Source of the DNA: Nocardioides luti
GTDB taxonomy: Bacteria > Actinomycetota > Actinomycetes > Propionibacteriales > Nocardioidaceae
DNA: 64,000 nucleotides
Reading direction: 5' to 3'
Assembly: GCF_014212315.1 (NCBI RefSeq)
Contig: NZ_JACKXE010000001.1
Location: forward strand, 1,364,001 to 1,428,000
The notes below the pieces were generated by a model. The model searched no databases. It was given only the letters and a program-made list of their open reading frames with translations, and was not told where the DNA came from. The position numbers and the translations under genes are program-made. Shown piece after piece: positions 18,447-26,602 of this stretch (its first letter is position 1; every line of letters begins with the position of its first letter).

Positions 18447-19052
18447 ATGGACGCGAGGGACTGGGACGAGCGCTACGCCGCCCGCGAGCTGGTCTGGTCG
18501 GCGACGCCCAACCAGTTCGTCGAGGCCGAGCTGGGCGACCTGCCGCCGGGCCGGGCCGTCGACCTGGCCGCCGGCGAGGGCCGCAACGCGATCTGGCTGG
18601 CCCGCCGCGGGTGGGACGTGACCGCGCTCGACTTCTCGCAGGTCGCGCTCGACAAGGGCGCGACGCTCGCCGGCGATACCGCGGTCACCTGGGTGTGCGC
18701 CGACGCGACGCGGTGGAGCGAGCCGGCGTCGTACGACCTGGCCGTGCTGGCCTACCTCCAGCTGCCCGCCGAGGAGCGCCGGGCCGCGGTCCGGAGCGCC
18801 TTCGCCGCGCTGCGCCCGGGCGGCACGCTCCTGCTGGTCGCCCACGACACGACCAACCTGGCCGAGGGCACCGGCGGGCCGCAGGACGTGCGCGTGCTGA
18901 TGACCGCCGAGGACGTGCTCGGCGACCTCGCCGACGAGGCGGGCGTCGTCGTGGAGCGGGCCGAGCGGGTCAGCCGCGTGGTCGGCGACGGGCACGGCGA
19001 GGAGCCCGCGCGGACGGCGTACGACTGCCTGGTGCGGGTGCGGCGGGCCTGA
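18447..19052 (+). CDS. SAM-dependent methyltransferase (TehB/thiopurine-type fold)
   Basis: A 201-residue class I methyltransferase starting MDARDWDERYAARELVWSA, which is typical of the TehB-like family with N-terminal WDERY. Motif I is AVDLAAGEGRNAIWLA, post-I is VTALDFSQVALDK. The family is linked to methylation of toxic metalloids, thiols or halides. ATG at 18447, shortly after the YihY stop, probably one transcript. Stops 4 bp before the convergent anti-sigma gene. Confidence 0.85.
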   Translation: MDARDWDERYAARELVWSATPNQFVEAELGDLPPGRAVDLAAGEGRNAIWLARRGWDVTALDFSQVALDKGATLAGDTAVTWVCADATRWSEPASYDLAVLAYLQLPAEERRAAVRSAFAALRPGGTLLLVAHDTTNLAEGTGGPQDVRVLMTAEDVLGDLADEAGVVVERAERVSRVVGDGHGEEPARTAYDCLVRVRRA

Positions 19053-19056
19053 ATCC

Positions 19057-19788
19057 TCAGAGCGCCGACGAGGCGACGGCGGAGCCGTCCTCGTCGAGGA
19101 TGACGACCTCGGTGACGGCGTCGCGCAGGGCGGCGGACTGCAGGTTGCACGTCATCGTGGCGGCGCCGACCCCGAGGAACTCGCCCGCCGGGACCAGCTC
19201 GCCGTCCGCGGTGCGGAACTCGGCGTGGAAGACCTCGCCGGCGTGGAAGCCCTCGCCGACGATCCGCAGCTCGGTGCCCCAGGTGTGGTTGACCAGGCCC
19301 GCGCTGTCCACGGTCACCCCCGAGCCGGGAGCGGCCGCGAGCCGGATCTGCTCCATCGGCACGGTGGGCGGGGAGGGCGCGGTCGCGCGGCCCAGCCCGA
19401 GGCCCGCGCCGACGCCGACGACGGCGAGCACGGCGGCGGCCGCCACCAGGCGGGTACGCCGTCCCCGCGCGCGCCGGGCCGCGTCCCGTCGCGCCCCCAG
19501 CTCGTCGTCGTCCCGGGCGACCCGCTCCGCGGCCACCTGGCGGCGGATCGCGTCGCCGAGCCCGGGCGGCGGCGTCGGGGGCGTCTCGAAGGACGCGGGA
19601 TCGACGGCACCGAGCAGGCCGGCCAGGGGCGTGATCTCCTCCAGCTCGGCCCGGCAGGCCGCGCAGCCGTCGAGGTGCGCCTGCACCCGGTCGGTCTCGG
19701 CGCTCGTCAGGTGACCCAGGACGAGGGCGCCGAGCATCTCGCGCAGCGCCTGGTGCGCGGGGTCGAGGTGCCCCCGGTCCTCGTTCAC
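19057..19788 (-). CDS. Zinc-finger anti-sigma factor (RskA-like)
   Basis: A 243-residue single-pass membrane protein. The cytoplasmic N-terminal part has a ZAS motif HLDGCAAC (about residues 38-45, H-x3-C-x2-C). One transmembrane helix follows near residues 114-135, then an extracytoplasmic RskA-like beta domain. It should hold the adjacent ECF sigma factor inactive at the membrane until a signal releases it. GTG start at 19788 overlaps the sigma stop (GTGA), the usual arrangement for a cognate pair. Confidence 0.9.
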   Translation of the reverse strand: MNEDRGHLDPAHQALREMLGALVLGHLTSAETDRVQAHLDGCAACRAELEEITPLAGLLGAVDPASFETPPTPPPGLGDAIRRQVAAERVARDDDELGARRDAARRARGRRTRLVAAAAVLAVVGVGAGLGLGRATAPSPPTVPMEQIRLAAAPGSGVTVDSAGLVNHTWGTELRIVGEGFHAGEVFHAEFRTADGELVPAGEFLGVGAATMTCNLQSAALRDAVTEVVILDEDGSAVASSAL

Positions 19789-20459
19789 AGCGTCACTCCC
19801 ATCTCGTCCATCGCCGACCGCAGGGCCCGCAGGCCGTAGAACACGCGGCTCCTGAGCGTCCCCACCGGCACGCCGAGCTCGGCCGCCACCTCGTCGTACG
19901 GACGCTCCTTGAGGTAGGTCTGCACGATCGCCTCCCGATGATGCTCGCTCAGCCGCCGCAACGCCTCCTCGACGAGCCACTCGCGAAGGATCCCGTCCGC
20001 GGGGTCGGCCACCGCGCCGCTCAGCTCCTGCGCCGTCGGCGGGTCCAGCAGGTGCCGCTGCCAGGGCCGGGCCTGCGCGGCCCGGGCGTGGTCGATCATC
20101 GTGTTGCGCGCGATCCCGAAGAGCCAGACCCGCAGGGAGGCGAGGTCGGGGTCGTAGCGGTCGGCGAAGCGCCAGGCCTTGAGGAACGTCTCCTGCGTGA
20201 CGTCCTGCGCGGCGCCCGGGTCGCCGAGGCCGCGGAGCACGAAGCGGTAGAGCTCGGGGCCGTAGAGGAGGTACGCCGCGTGCACCTCGTCCTCGTCGCC
20301 GAGGCCGGCCACGACGGCTCCGGCTGGTTCCTCGCGCACGCGGTCGCCCGCCTCCTCGTCGTCGGTGCGGCGGTGCCGGCCGACCGTCCGGCCGCCCGCG
20401 CCCACCACCCCGTCGTTCGTCACGACGGTGCTTACGGATGTCGGGCGGCCTGCGTTCAT
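19785..20459 (-). CDS. ECF-type RNA polymerase sigma factor
   Basis: A 224-residue sigma-70 family protein with only regions 2 and 4. Region 2 has DVTQETFLKAWRFADRY (DNA melting and -10 contact); region 4 has the helix-turn-helix AAELGVPVGTLRSRVFYGLR. The ~55-residue acidic N-terminal extension is not conserved, so a start further inside than the ATG at 20459 is possible. It is cotranscribed with its anti-sigma factor and divergent from the beta-helix gene, a likely target. SigK-like by sequence of region 2. Confidence 0.92.
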   Translation of the reverse strand: MNAGRPTSVSTVVTNDGVVGAGGRTVGRHRRTDDEEAGDRVREEPAGAVVAGLGDEDEVHAAYLLYGPELYRFVLRGLGDPGAAQDVTQETFLKAWRFADRYDPDLASLRVWLFGIARNTMIDHARAAQARPWQRHLLDPPTAQELSGAVADPADGILREWLVEEALRRLSEHHREAIVQTYLKERPYDEVAAELGVPVGTLRSRVFYGLRALRSAMDEMGVTL

Positions 20460-20567
20460 CCGTGGTGAACGCGGGTCCGGCGGGCGCCGTACACACCCCC
20501 GAGGCCGCCCCGAGCGGCCGGACCTGCCGCACCAGTGCGGCGCGACCGCAGAGAAGGGTTGGGCAAG

Positions 20568-22802
20568 ATGACCACACCGAGGACCCGCAGGGTCCGCACC
20601 ATCGGCGGAGGGGCCGTGGGTGCTCTCGTGCTCGCCGTCGTCCCGCTCTCGATCGGGACGGCCGAGGCCGCCGTGGCCGGCGCGAAGCGGACGTCTGCTG
20701 CGGCGACGGCCGCGACAGCCGCGACGAGCGCCCGGCCTCGCGTCACCCACGTGAGCACCGAGCGCCAGCTGCGCAAGGCGCTCGCGCGGGCCAACCACCG
20801 CGCCGGCGCCGACCGCATCGTGCTCGACCGCTCGATCTCCTTCGACGGCACCCGGCCGCTGAAGGGCGGCGCCTGGCGCGGCGACCTCGACGTGCGCGAC
20901 GACCTCGTGCTGCGCGGGCAGGGCCACACGATCAACGCCCGCGGCCTGGACCGCGTCCTCGACGTGGACTCCGGCGTGGCGCTCGAGATCGTCGGGATCC
21001 GCCTCACCGGCGGGTCGCCCGCGGCCACCACGAGCGGCGGTGCCGTGCGCAGCGCCGGCACCCTGGTCGTCACGGACTCGGTGCTCCGGGCCAACGAGGC
21101 GACCGGCACCGGCGGGTCCGGCGGCGCGATCGCCAACGAGGGCGGCTCCCTCACGGTGACCGGCTCCCGGCTCGTCGCCAACACCGCGACGCGGGCCGGC
21201 GGCGCGATCGAGGCCGTCGGCGGCGACACCACCGTCCAGTCCTCGCAGCTGCGCCGCAACCGCACCGGCGAGGAGCCGGGCAACGGCGGCGCGCTGCACC
21301 TGACCGGTGCCGGCACGGTCGCCGTCGTCAACAGCACGGTCGCCGACAACGCGGCGACCGCCGAGGGCGGCGGCCTCTGGAACTCCGCCGAGGGCACGCT
21401 CACGGTCACCGGCTCGGACGTCTCGGGCAACGTCGCGGCCGGCCCCGCGGCCGACCAGGGCGGCGGCGGCGTCTACAACGACGGCGGCACCCTCTCGGTC
21501 GTCCGCTCCACCGTCGACGGCAACAGCGCCACCGGCGCGGCCGGCTCGGGAGGCGGCATCCTCAACAACCTCGGCACGACCACGGTCGAGAAATCCCGGG
21601 TCGCGGGCAACACCGCGCCGCGGGCCGGCGGCGGCGTCGAGGCCGTGGGCGGTACGACGACGCTCACCGGCACCGAGCTCGCCGACAACGCCGCGGGCAC
21701 CGCGCCCGGCAACGGTGGCGCGCTGCACCTCACCGGCGCCGGCACGATCGACGTCCGCAACGGCTCGGTCACCGGCAACACCGCCGGCGCCGAGGGCGGC
21801 GGGCTCTGGAACTCCGCCACCGGCACGATGACGGTGCGGGGCACCACGGTCGCGGGCAACACCGCGGCCGGCGCGGCGGCCGACCAGGGCGGCGGCGGGC
21901 TCTACAACGACGGCGGCACCCTCGAGGTCCGCGGCTCCGAGGTCACCGGCAACACCGCGACCGGCGCCGCCGGCTCGGGTGGCGGCGTCCTCAACAACCT
22001 CGGAACGCTCCGCGTCGACCGGACCGAGCTGAGCGGCAACACCGCCCCGCGGGCCGGCGGCGCCATCGAGGCCAACGTCGGCACCACCGAGGTGACCCGC
22101 TCGCAGCTGCTGCAGAACACCACCGGCGCCGCACCCGGCAACGGTGGCGCCCTCCACCTCACCGGTGCGGGCGACGTCACGGTCGCCGGCAGCGAGGTGG
22201 TCGGCAACACGGCCGCCAACGAGGGCGGCGGGCTGTGGAACAGCGCGTCCGGCACCCTCGACGTCACCGACACCGTGCTCCGCGGCAACACCGCGGCCGG
22301 CGCGGCGGCGGACAGCGGCGGCGGCGCGCTCTACAACGACGGCGGCACGATGACCGTCACCGGCGCCACGATCACGGACAACGACGCGACCGGGGCCGCC
22401 GGCTCCGGTGGCGGCATCCTCAACAACCTCGGCAGCCTGACCGTGCGCTCGTCGACGCTCGAGGGCAACACGGCGAAGCGGGCGGGCGGCGGGATCGAGA
22501 CGAACGTCGGCACCGTCGGCCTCACCGACGTCGACCTGACCGCCAACAGCACCGGGGCGGCCCCGGGCAACGGGGGCGGCCTGCACGTGACCGGCGCCGC
22601 CGTCGTCCAGTGGCTGCGCGGCACGGTCACCGGCAACAGCGCCACGAAGGAGGGTGGCGGCCTCTGGAACAGCGCGACCGGCACGATCGTCGCCGACCAG
22701 CTGAGCGTCAGCGGCAACACCGCCCCGACCGGGCCGGACGTGTTCAACCAGCCTCCGGGCGGCACCTTCGTGCTCAACGGGGCCCCGGTCCCGCCGGGCT
22801 GA
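20568..22802 (+). CDS. Secreted right-handed parallel beta-helix protein with long internal repeats
   Basis: A 744-residue exported protein. Residues 1-32 form a signal peptide (basic MTTPRTRRVRT, hydrophobic core, AEA cleavage region). After a 120-residue CSLREA-like entry domain, the rest consists of Gly/Asn/Thr-rich beta-helix coils with recurring GNGGALHLTGAG, EGGGLWNS, GGGLYNDGGT and GGGILNNLGT. Three complete 143-residue modules and a partial fourth are present. No sortase motif or membrane anchor is visible at the C terminus (NGAPVPPG). Probably a surface polysaccharide-binding or adhesive protein; no catalytic residues recognised. ATG at 20568. It faces the ECF sigma operon across 108 bp. 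Confidence 0.88.
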   Translation: MTTPRTRRVRTIGGGAVGALVLAVVPLSIGTAEAAVAGAKRTSAAATAATAATSARPRVTHVSTERQLRKALARANHRAGADRIVLDRSISFDGTRPLKGGAWRGDLDVRDDLVLRGQGHTINARGLDRVLDVDSGVALEIVGIRLTGGSPAATTSGGAVRSAGTLVVTDSVLRANEATGTGGSGGAIANEGGSLTVTGSRLVANTATRAGGAIEAVGGDTTVQSSQLRRNRTGEEPGNGGALHLTGAGTVAVVNSTVADNAATAEGGGLWNSAEGTLTVTGSDVSGNVAAGPAADQGGGGVYNDGGTLSVVRSTVDGNSATGAAGSGGGILNNLGTTTVEKSRVAGNTAPRAGGGVEAVGGTTTLTGTELADNAAGTAPGNGGALHLTGAGTIDVRNGSVTGNTAGAEGGGLWNSATGTMTVRGTTVAGNTAAGAAADQGGGGLYNDGGTLEVRGSEVTGNTATGAAGSGGGVLNNLGTLRVDRTELSGNTAPRAGGAIEANVGTTEVTRSQLLQNTTGAAPGNGGALHLTGAGDVTVAGSEVVGNTAANEGGGLWNSASGTLDVTDTVLRGNTAAGAAADSGGGALYNDGGTMTVTGATITDNDATGAAGSGGGILNNLGSLTVRSSTLEGNTAKRAGGGIETNVGTVGLTDVDLTANSTGAAPGNGGGLHVTGAAVVQWLRGTVTGNSATKEGGGLWNSATGTIVADQLSVSGNTAPTGPDVFNQPPGGTFVLNGAPVPPG
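21192..22730 (+). repeat. Exact-period 429-bp tandem coding repeat (3 full copies plus a partial one)
   Basis: The module boundary codon for Arg in R-A-G-G falls at 21192, 21621, 22050 and 22479, each exactly 429 bp apart (143 codons). The fourth copy is cut short by the C terminus. A degenerate half copy precedes the first. Length conservation without indels points to recent duplication or ongoing homogenisation. Variation in copy number by recombination is possible. Confidence 0.88.
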
Positions 22803-22833
22803 GCAACCGGCAGCACTGCGCAGCACTCCTCAT

Positions 22834-22863
22834 CGTCCCCGGTGACCTCGGTCGCCGGGGACG
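22834..22863. terminator. Bidirectional hairpin terminator
   Basis: CGTCCCCGGTGAC pairs with GTCGCCGGGGACG over 13 bp (one G-U) with a CTCG loop. It lies 31 bp after the beta-helix stop and 7 bp from the 3' end of the convergent small membrane protein gene, so it can serve both. Confidence 0.75.
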
Positions 22864-22870
22864 CGTGCGT

Positions 22871-23143
22871 TCAGAGGCGCTGCGGACCCTGGTGCTGGTC
22901 GGCGTCGCCGGCCGACCCGGTCGGCCGCGGCTCCGTCGCGTCGTCGTCCGGACCGAAGAGACCCGCGTCCTTGGCGGCCTGCGCCTTGCGCAGCTGCTTG
23001 ACCAGGCTGAAGCCGAGCAGGACCACGGCCAGGACGAGGAGGAGGAACAGCGCAAAGGCCGTCCAGCCGGCCTTGACGTCCTCGGGCTTCGGGCTCGGGT
23101 CGGCCAGCACGGTGAGCAAGGCGTGGATCGGGACGAGGAGCAT
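22871..23143 (-). CDS. Small single-pass membrane protein (Rv1083-like position)
   Basis: A 90-residue protein with one strong transmembrane helix (about residues 29-50, FALFLLLVLAVVLLGFSL) and a charged cytoplasmic tail KQLRKAQAAKDAGLFGPDDD. A short hydrophobic start (MLLVPIHALLTVLA) may be a second membrane contact. It follows mca by 12 bp on the same strand, the place of the small membrane protein Rv1083 beside Rv1082 in mycobacteria. Function unknown. Start chosen at 23143. Confidence 0.75.
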   Translation of the reverse strand: MLLVPIHALLTVLADPSPKPEDVKAGWTAFALFLLLVLAVVLLGFSLVKQLRKAQAAKDAGLFGPDDDATEPRPTGSAGDADQHQGPQRL

Positions 23144-23155
23144 GGGACCAGTCTC

Positions 23156-24052
23156 TCAGGCGGGGTTCTCGATGCCGGCGAACAGGTCGTCCTCCGGGGT
23201 CGAGGAGGCGACGTGGCTCACGACGAGCTCGAAGTCCTCGGTCGGCCACGTCTCCGCCTGCAGCTCGCGCGGGATCGCGAACCAGAACCCGTCGGGGTCG
23301 ATCTGGGTGGCGTGCGCCAGCAGTGCCTGGTCGCGGACGCCGAAGTAGTCCGAGCACGGCACCTTGGTGGTGACCCGGGCGTCCCACTCGGGCTCGTCCT
23401 TCCACTCCTTGAGGCGCTCGGCCCACGGGGACTCCAGCCCGTGCGCGATCATCGCGTCGTGGGTGGCCTGGATCCGGGCCTTGTTGAACGAGTGGTGGTA
23501 GTACAGCTTGAGCACCTGCCAGGGCTCCCCGAGCTCGGGGTAGCGCTCCGGGTCGGCCGCCGCCGCGAACGCCTCGACGCTGATCTCGTGGCATTTGATG
23601 TGGTCGGGGTGCGGGTAGCCGCCGCGCTCGTCGTACGTCGTCAGCACGTGCGGCCGGAACTCGCGGATCAGCTTGACCAGCGGTGCGGCGGCCTCCTCGA
23701 GCGGGACGAGGCCGAAGCAGCCCTCGGGCAGCGGCGGCTTCGGGTCGCCCTCGGGCCAGCCGGAGTCGACGAAGCCGAGCCAGTCCTGCCGGATGCCGAG
23801 GATGTCGCGGGCCCGCTCCATCTCCTGCCGGCGGATCTCGGTGATGTTCTCGAGGATGTCGGGCCGGTCCATCTTGGGATTCAGGATCGACCCGCGCTCA
23901 CCACCGGTGCAGGTCGCGACGTGGACGTCGACGCCCTCGGCGACGTACTTCGCCGTCGAGGCCGCGCCCTTGCTCGACTCGTCGTCGGGGTGGGCGTGCA
24001 CGTGCATGAGCCGGAGGCCGGCCCGCGGGCCGGTGGAGGGGTGCTGCGCCAT
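23156..24052 (-). CDS. mca: Mycothiol S-conjugate amidase
   Basis: Cleaves mycothiol S-conjugates to a mercapturic acid and GlcN-Ins, detoxifying electrophiles in actinobacteria. A 298-residue PIG-L superfamily zinc enzyme: VHAHPDDESSKGA (His21, Asp24), TGGERGSILNPKMDRPD specific to Mca/MshB, and HPDHIKCHE with the third zinc ligand. The ATG at 24052 gives the expected N terminus; the frame remains open to 24097 without a better ribosome site. Divergent from the DUF4307 gene and followed by the small membrane protein gene, as in mycobacteria. Confidence 0.95.
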   Translation of the reverse strand: MAQHPSTGPRAGLRLMHVHAHPDDESSKGAASTAKYVAEGVDVHVATCTGGERGSILNPKMDRPDILENITEIRRQEMERARDILGIRQDWLGFVDSGWPEGDPKPPLPEGCFGLVPLEEAAAPLVKLIREFRPHVLTTYDERGGYPHPDHIKCHEISVEAFAAAADPERYPELGEPWQVLKLYYHHSFNKARIQATHDAMIAHGLESPWAERLKEWKDEPEWDARVTTKVPCSDYFGVRDQALLAHATQIDPDGFWFAIPRELQAETWPTEDFELVVSHVASSTPEDDLFAGIENPA

Positions 24053-24081
24053 GGGTCGATCGTAGATGTCACCCTTGACGG

Positions 24082-24513
24082 GTGAGCGCGCAGGCATCCC
24101 CCGGCACCGGCCGACCGGCCGATCTGGGCGACCGGTACGGCGCCCCCGCGCCCTGGCGCCGGCGGGCGGTGCTGGTCGCGAGCGTGGTCGTCGCCGTCGC
24201 GTTCCTCGGGTGGCTCGGCTGGACGACGTACGTCCACGCGACGCCGGACGTCGACTCCGCCATCGTCGGCTACGACGTCGTCGACGAGCACACGGCCACC
24301 GCCCAGGTGACGGTGCGCCTCAAGGACGACACGGTCGCGGCCACCTGCCTGCTCCGGGCCTACGCCGAGGACCACACCGTGGTCGGCGAGCTGTCGTTCA
24401 CGCCGCAGTACGCCGCGAAGCAGCCGCTCGAGGAGACCGTGCGGACCGAGCGGAGGGCCACCTCGGTCGAGCTCGTCGGGTGCACGGCGCCGGGCGAGCC
24501 GCGCCCGCGCTGA
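24082..24513 (+). CDS. DUF4307 membrane protein
   Basis: A 143-residue protein: cytoplasmic basic N-terminal ~28 residues, one transmembrane helix (about 29-51, AVLVASVVVAVAFLGWLGWT), and an external beta-rich domain with VDSAIVGYDVVDEHTATAQV. This is the DUF4307 family found in actinobacteria between mca and greA (Rv1081c in M. tuberculosis). Function unknown. GTG at 24082; only 29 bp separate it from the divergent mca start, so both promoters overlap. Confidence 0.85.
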   Translation: MSAQASPGTGRPADLGDRYGAPAPWRRRAVLVASVVVAVAFLGWLGWTTYVHATPDVDSAIVGYDVVDEHTATAQVTVRLKDDTVAATCLLRAYAEDHTVVGELSFTPQYAAKQPLEETVRTERRATSVELVGCTAPGEPRPR

Positions 24514-24558
24514 CCCGGGCTCACGCCGCGCTGACCTGCACGATCGGCGCCCTGTTGT

Positions 24559-24564
24559 TAAACT
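24559..24564 (+). promoter_or_regulatory. Possible -10 element of the greA promoter
   Basis: TTGTTAAACT stands out as AT-rich in a 214-bp GC-rich gap (24514-24727); TAAACT fits a -10 hexamer. A TGACCT at 24532 is a poor -35 at wide spacing. It would give a ~155-base greA leader. Weak. Confidence 0.3.
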
Positions 24565-24727
24565 CGTCCTCCTGACCGTCCCGCAGGGCCGCCAGTGCCA
24601 GGCCCGTGACACTCGTGCCGAGACGGCCCTGTCGCTCTGGCTCGTCCGACGGACACCAGCCCAGACCCACTCGGTGGGCACACCGACGTATCCCCGTGTC
24701 CCACCCGATGCAGTGCAGGAGTACCCC

Positions 24728-25237
24728 ATGACGCAGTCGACCGAGCAGGCCACCATCTGGCTCACCCAGGAGGCCTTCGACAAGCTCCAGGCGGAGCTCG
24801 AGAACCTCAAGGGCCCCGTCCGCCAGGAGGTCATCGCCCGGATCAGCGCCGCGCGCGACGAGGGCGACCTCAAGGAGAACGGCGGCTACCACGCCGCCCG
24901 CGACGAGCAGGGCAAGGTCGAGGCCCGGATCCGCCAGCTCGAGGACATGCTGCGCCGCGCCCAGGTCGGCGAGACCCCGGAGGACGACGGCACCGTCTCC
25001 CCCGGCATGAAGGTGACCTACAAGTTCGTCGGCGACGACGACGACGAGGCCGAGACCTTCCTGCTCGGCGCCCGCGAGATCGAGGACTCCGTCGAGGGCC
25101 TCAAGGTCTACTCCCCCCAGTCCCCCCTCGGCTCCGCGATCATCGGCGCCAAGGTCGGCGACACGGTCTCCTACGAGGCCCCCAACGGCAAGGCGCTGAA
25201 GGTCGTCGTCCTCGAGGCGCACCCGTACGCCGGCTGA
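24728..25237 (+). CDS. greA: Transcription elongation factor GreA
   Basis: Binds RNA polymerase's secondary channel and stimulates cleavage of backtracked RNA. A 169-residue protein with N-terminal coiled coil (about residues 14-80, including the tip acidic ISAARDEGDLKENGGYHAARDEQG signature, split here as ARDEGDLKENGGYHAARDEQ) and the C-terminal FKBP-like domain ending VSYEAPNGKALKVVVLEA. ATG at 24728 has CAGGAG seven bases upstream. Same neighbourhood as Rv1080c. Convergent with ilvA across repeat R3. Confidence 0.96.
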   Translation: MTQSTEQATIWLTQEAFDKLQAELENLKGPVRQEVIARISAARDEGDLKENGGYHAARDEQGKVEARIRQLEDMLRRAQVGETPEDDGTVSPGMKVTYKFVGDDDDEAETFLLGAREIEDSVEGLKVYSPQSPLGSAIIGAKVGDTVSYEAPNGKALKVVVLEAHPYAG

Positions 25238-25245
25238 CCCCACCA

Positions 25246-25369
25246 CCGAGTCGGCGCATCTGCACGCCCCAGGAGCATCGACTCGGCGCATCTGCAGATC
25301 CTGGGACCGCCAGATTCTGCAGACGCGCCGACTCGACCTGTTTTCCGTCCGCAGATGCGCCGACTCGGC
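25246..25369. repeat. Repeat R3, two direct and two inverted copies
   Basis: The ~19-bp unit GAGTCGGCGCATCTGCAGA occurs at 25246 and 25279 on the plus strand and, inverted, at 25316 and 25351. The inverted pairs can fold the whole 124-bp gap into nested hairpins. It lies between the convergent greA and ilvA 3' ends, so it probably terminates both. A three-copy direct array of the same unit is at 43276-43360. Confidence 0.82.
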
Positions 25370-25375
25370 TGATGC

Positions 25376-26602
25376 TCAGTCGAAGACGCGGTAGCCGCGC
25401 TCGCGCAACCGGCCCTTGACCTGCTCCGCGTGCGGCTCGCCGCGGGTCTCGAGCTGCAGGTGCACCTCGACCTCGTCCAGGTGCAGGGACGGCGAGATCC
25501 GCTCGTGCACGACCTCGAGGACGTTCGCGCCGACGGAGCTGACCTCGCCGAGCAGGGTCGCGAGGCCGCCGGGGGTGTCCGGGATGCAGACGCGCAGGTT
25601 GAGGTAGCGGCCGGCCGCGGCCATGCCGTGGCGGATCACCTTGCCGAGCAGCAGCGGGTCGATGTTGCCGCCCGACAGCAGCGCGACCGTGGGCGTCCGG
25701 AAGGCGTCGGGGCGGTCGAGGATCGCGGCGACGGCGGCGGCACCGGCGGGCTCGACGACCATCTTGGCCCGCTCGACCAGCGCCAGCAGCGCCCGGGAGA
25801 GCGAGTCCTCGGAGACCGTGACGATCTCGTCGACATGGTCGCGCACGGCGGCGAACGTGATGTCGCCGGGGCGACCGACCGCGATCCCGTCGGCCATCGT
25901 CTTCATCGACGGCAGCGGGACCGGCACGCCCTGGGCGAGCGACCCGGGGAACGCCGCGGCACCCTCGGCCTGCACGCCGATGACGCGTACGTCGGGGCGC
26001 AGCGCCTTGACCGCGATGGCGATGCCGGCCAGCAGGCCGCCCCCGCCGGTCGGGACGATGACGGTCTCGACCTCGGGCACCTGCTCGAGGATCTCCAGGC
26101 CGACGGTGCCCTGCCCCGCGACGACGTCGACGTGGTCGAAGGGGTGGATGAGGGTGGCACCGGTCTCGGCGGCGAACGCGTGCGCCGCCACCAGGGCGTC
26201 CTCGAGGTAGCGGCCGTGGAAGACCACGTCCGCGCCGTACGCCCGGGTGGCCTTCTCCTTCGGGATCGGCGCCCCCTCGGGCATGAAGACGGTGGACGGG
26301 ATGCCGATCAGGGACGCGGCGAGCGCGACGCCCTGGGCGTGGTTGCCGGCGGAGGCCGCGACCACGCCGTGCGCGCGCTCGGCCTCCGAGAGGCGGGAGA
26401 TCCGGACGTAGGCGCCGCGGGCCTTGAAGGACCCGGTGCGCTGGAGGTTCTCGCACTTGAGGCTGACCGGGCCCCCGGCCAGCGCGGAGAGCCAGCGGGA
26501 CTCCTCCATGGGGGTCTCGATGGCGACGCCGCGCAGCACCTCGCGGGCGGCGCGGATGTCGTCGAGCGTCACGCCCGTCCCGGTCGCGGTCGGGTCACTC
26601 AC
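25376..26602 (-). CDS. ilvA: Threonine deaminase with C-terminal ACT domain
   Basis: PLP enzyme converting threonine to 2-oxobutyrate and ammonia. A 408-residue protein with the PLP lysine Lys60 in TGSFKARGA, the asparagine loop SAGNHAQGVA, and the glycine loop VPTGGGGLLAGI. The last ~75 residues form one ACT-like domain (LRVCIPDTPGGLATLLGEV). A biosynthetic enzyme usually has a longer double-ACT tail, so this single-ACT form may be catabolic or weakly regulated. The GTG at 26602 follows GAGGAGG, and overlaps the upstream transporter stop by 8 bp. Confidence 0.93.
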   Translation of the reverse strand: MSDPTATGTGVTLDDIRAAREVLRGVAIETPMEESRWLSALAGGPVSLKCENLQRTGSFKARGAYVRISRLSEAERAHGVVAASAGNHAQGVALAASLIGIPSTVFMPEGAPIPKEKATRAYGADVVFHGRYLEDALVAAHAFAAETGATLIHPFDHVDVVAGQGTVGLEILEQVPEVETVIVPTGGGGLLAGIAIAVKALRPDVRVIGVQAEGAAAFPGSLAQGVPVPLPSMKTMADGIAVGRPGDITFAAVRDHVDEIVTVSEDSLSRALLALVERAKMVVEPAGAAAVAAILDRPDAFRTPTVALLSGGNIDPLLLGKVIRHGMAAAGRYLNLRVCIPDTPGGLATLLGEVSSVGANVLEVVHERISPSLHLDEVEVHLQLETRGEPHAEQVKGRLRERGYRVFD

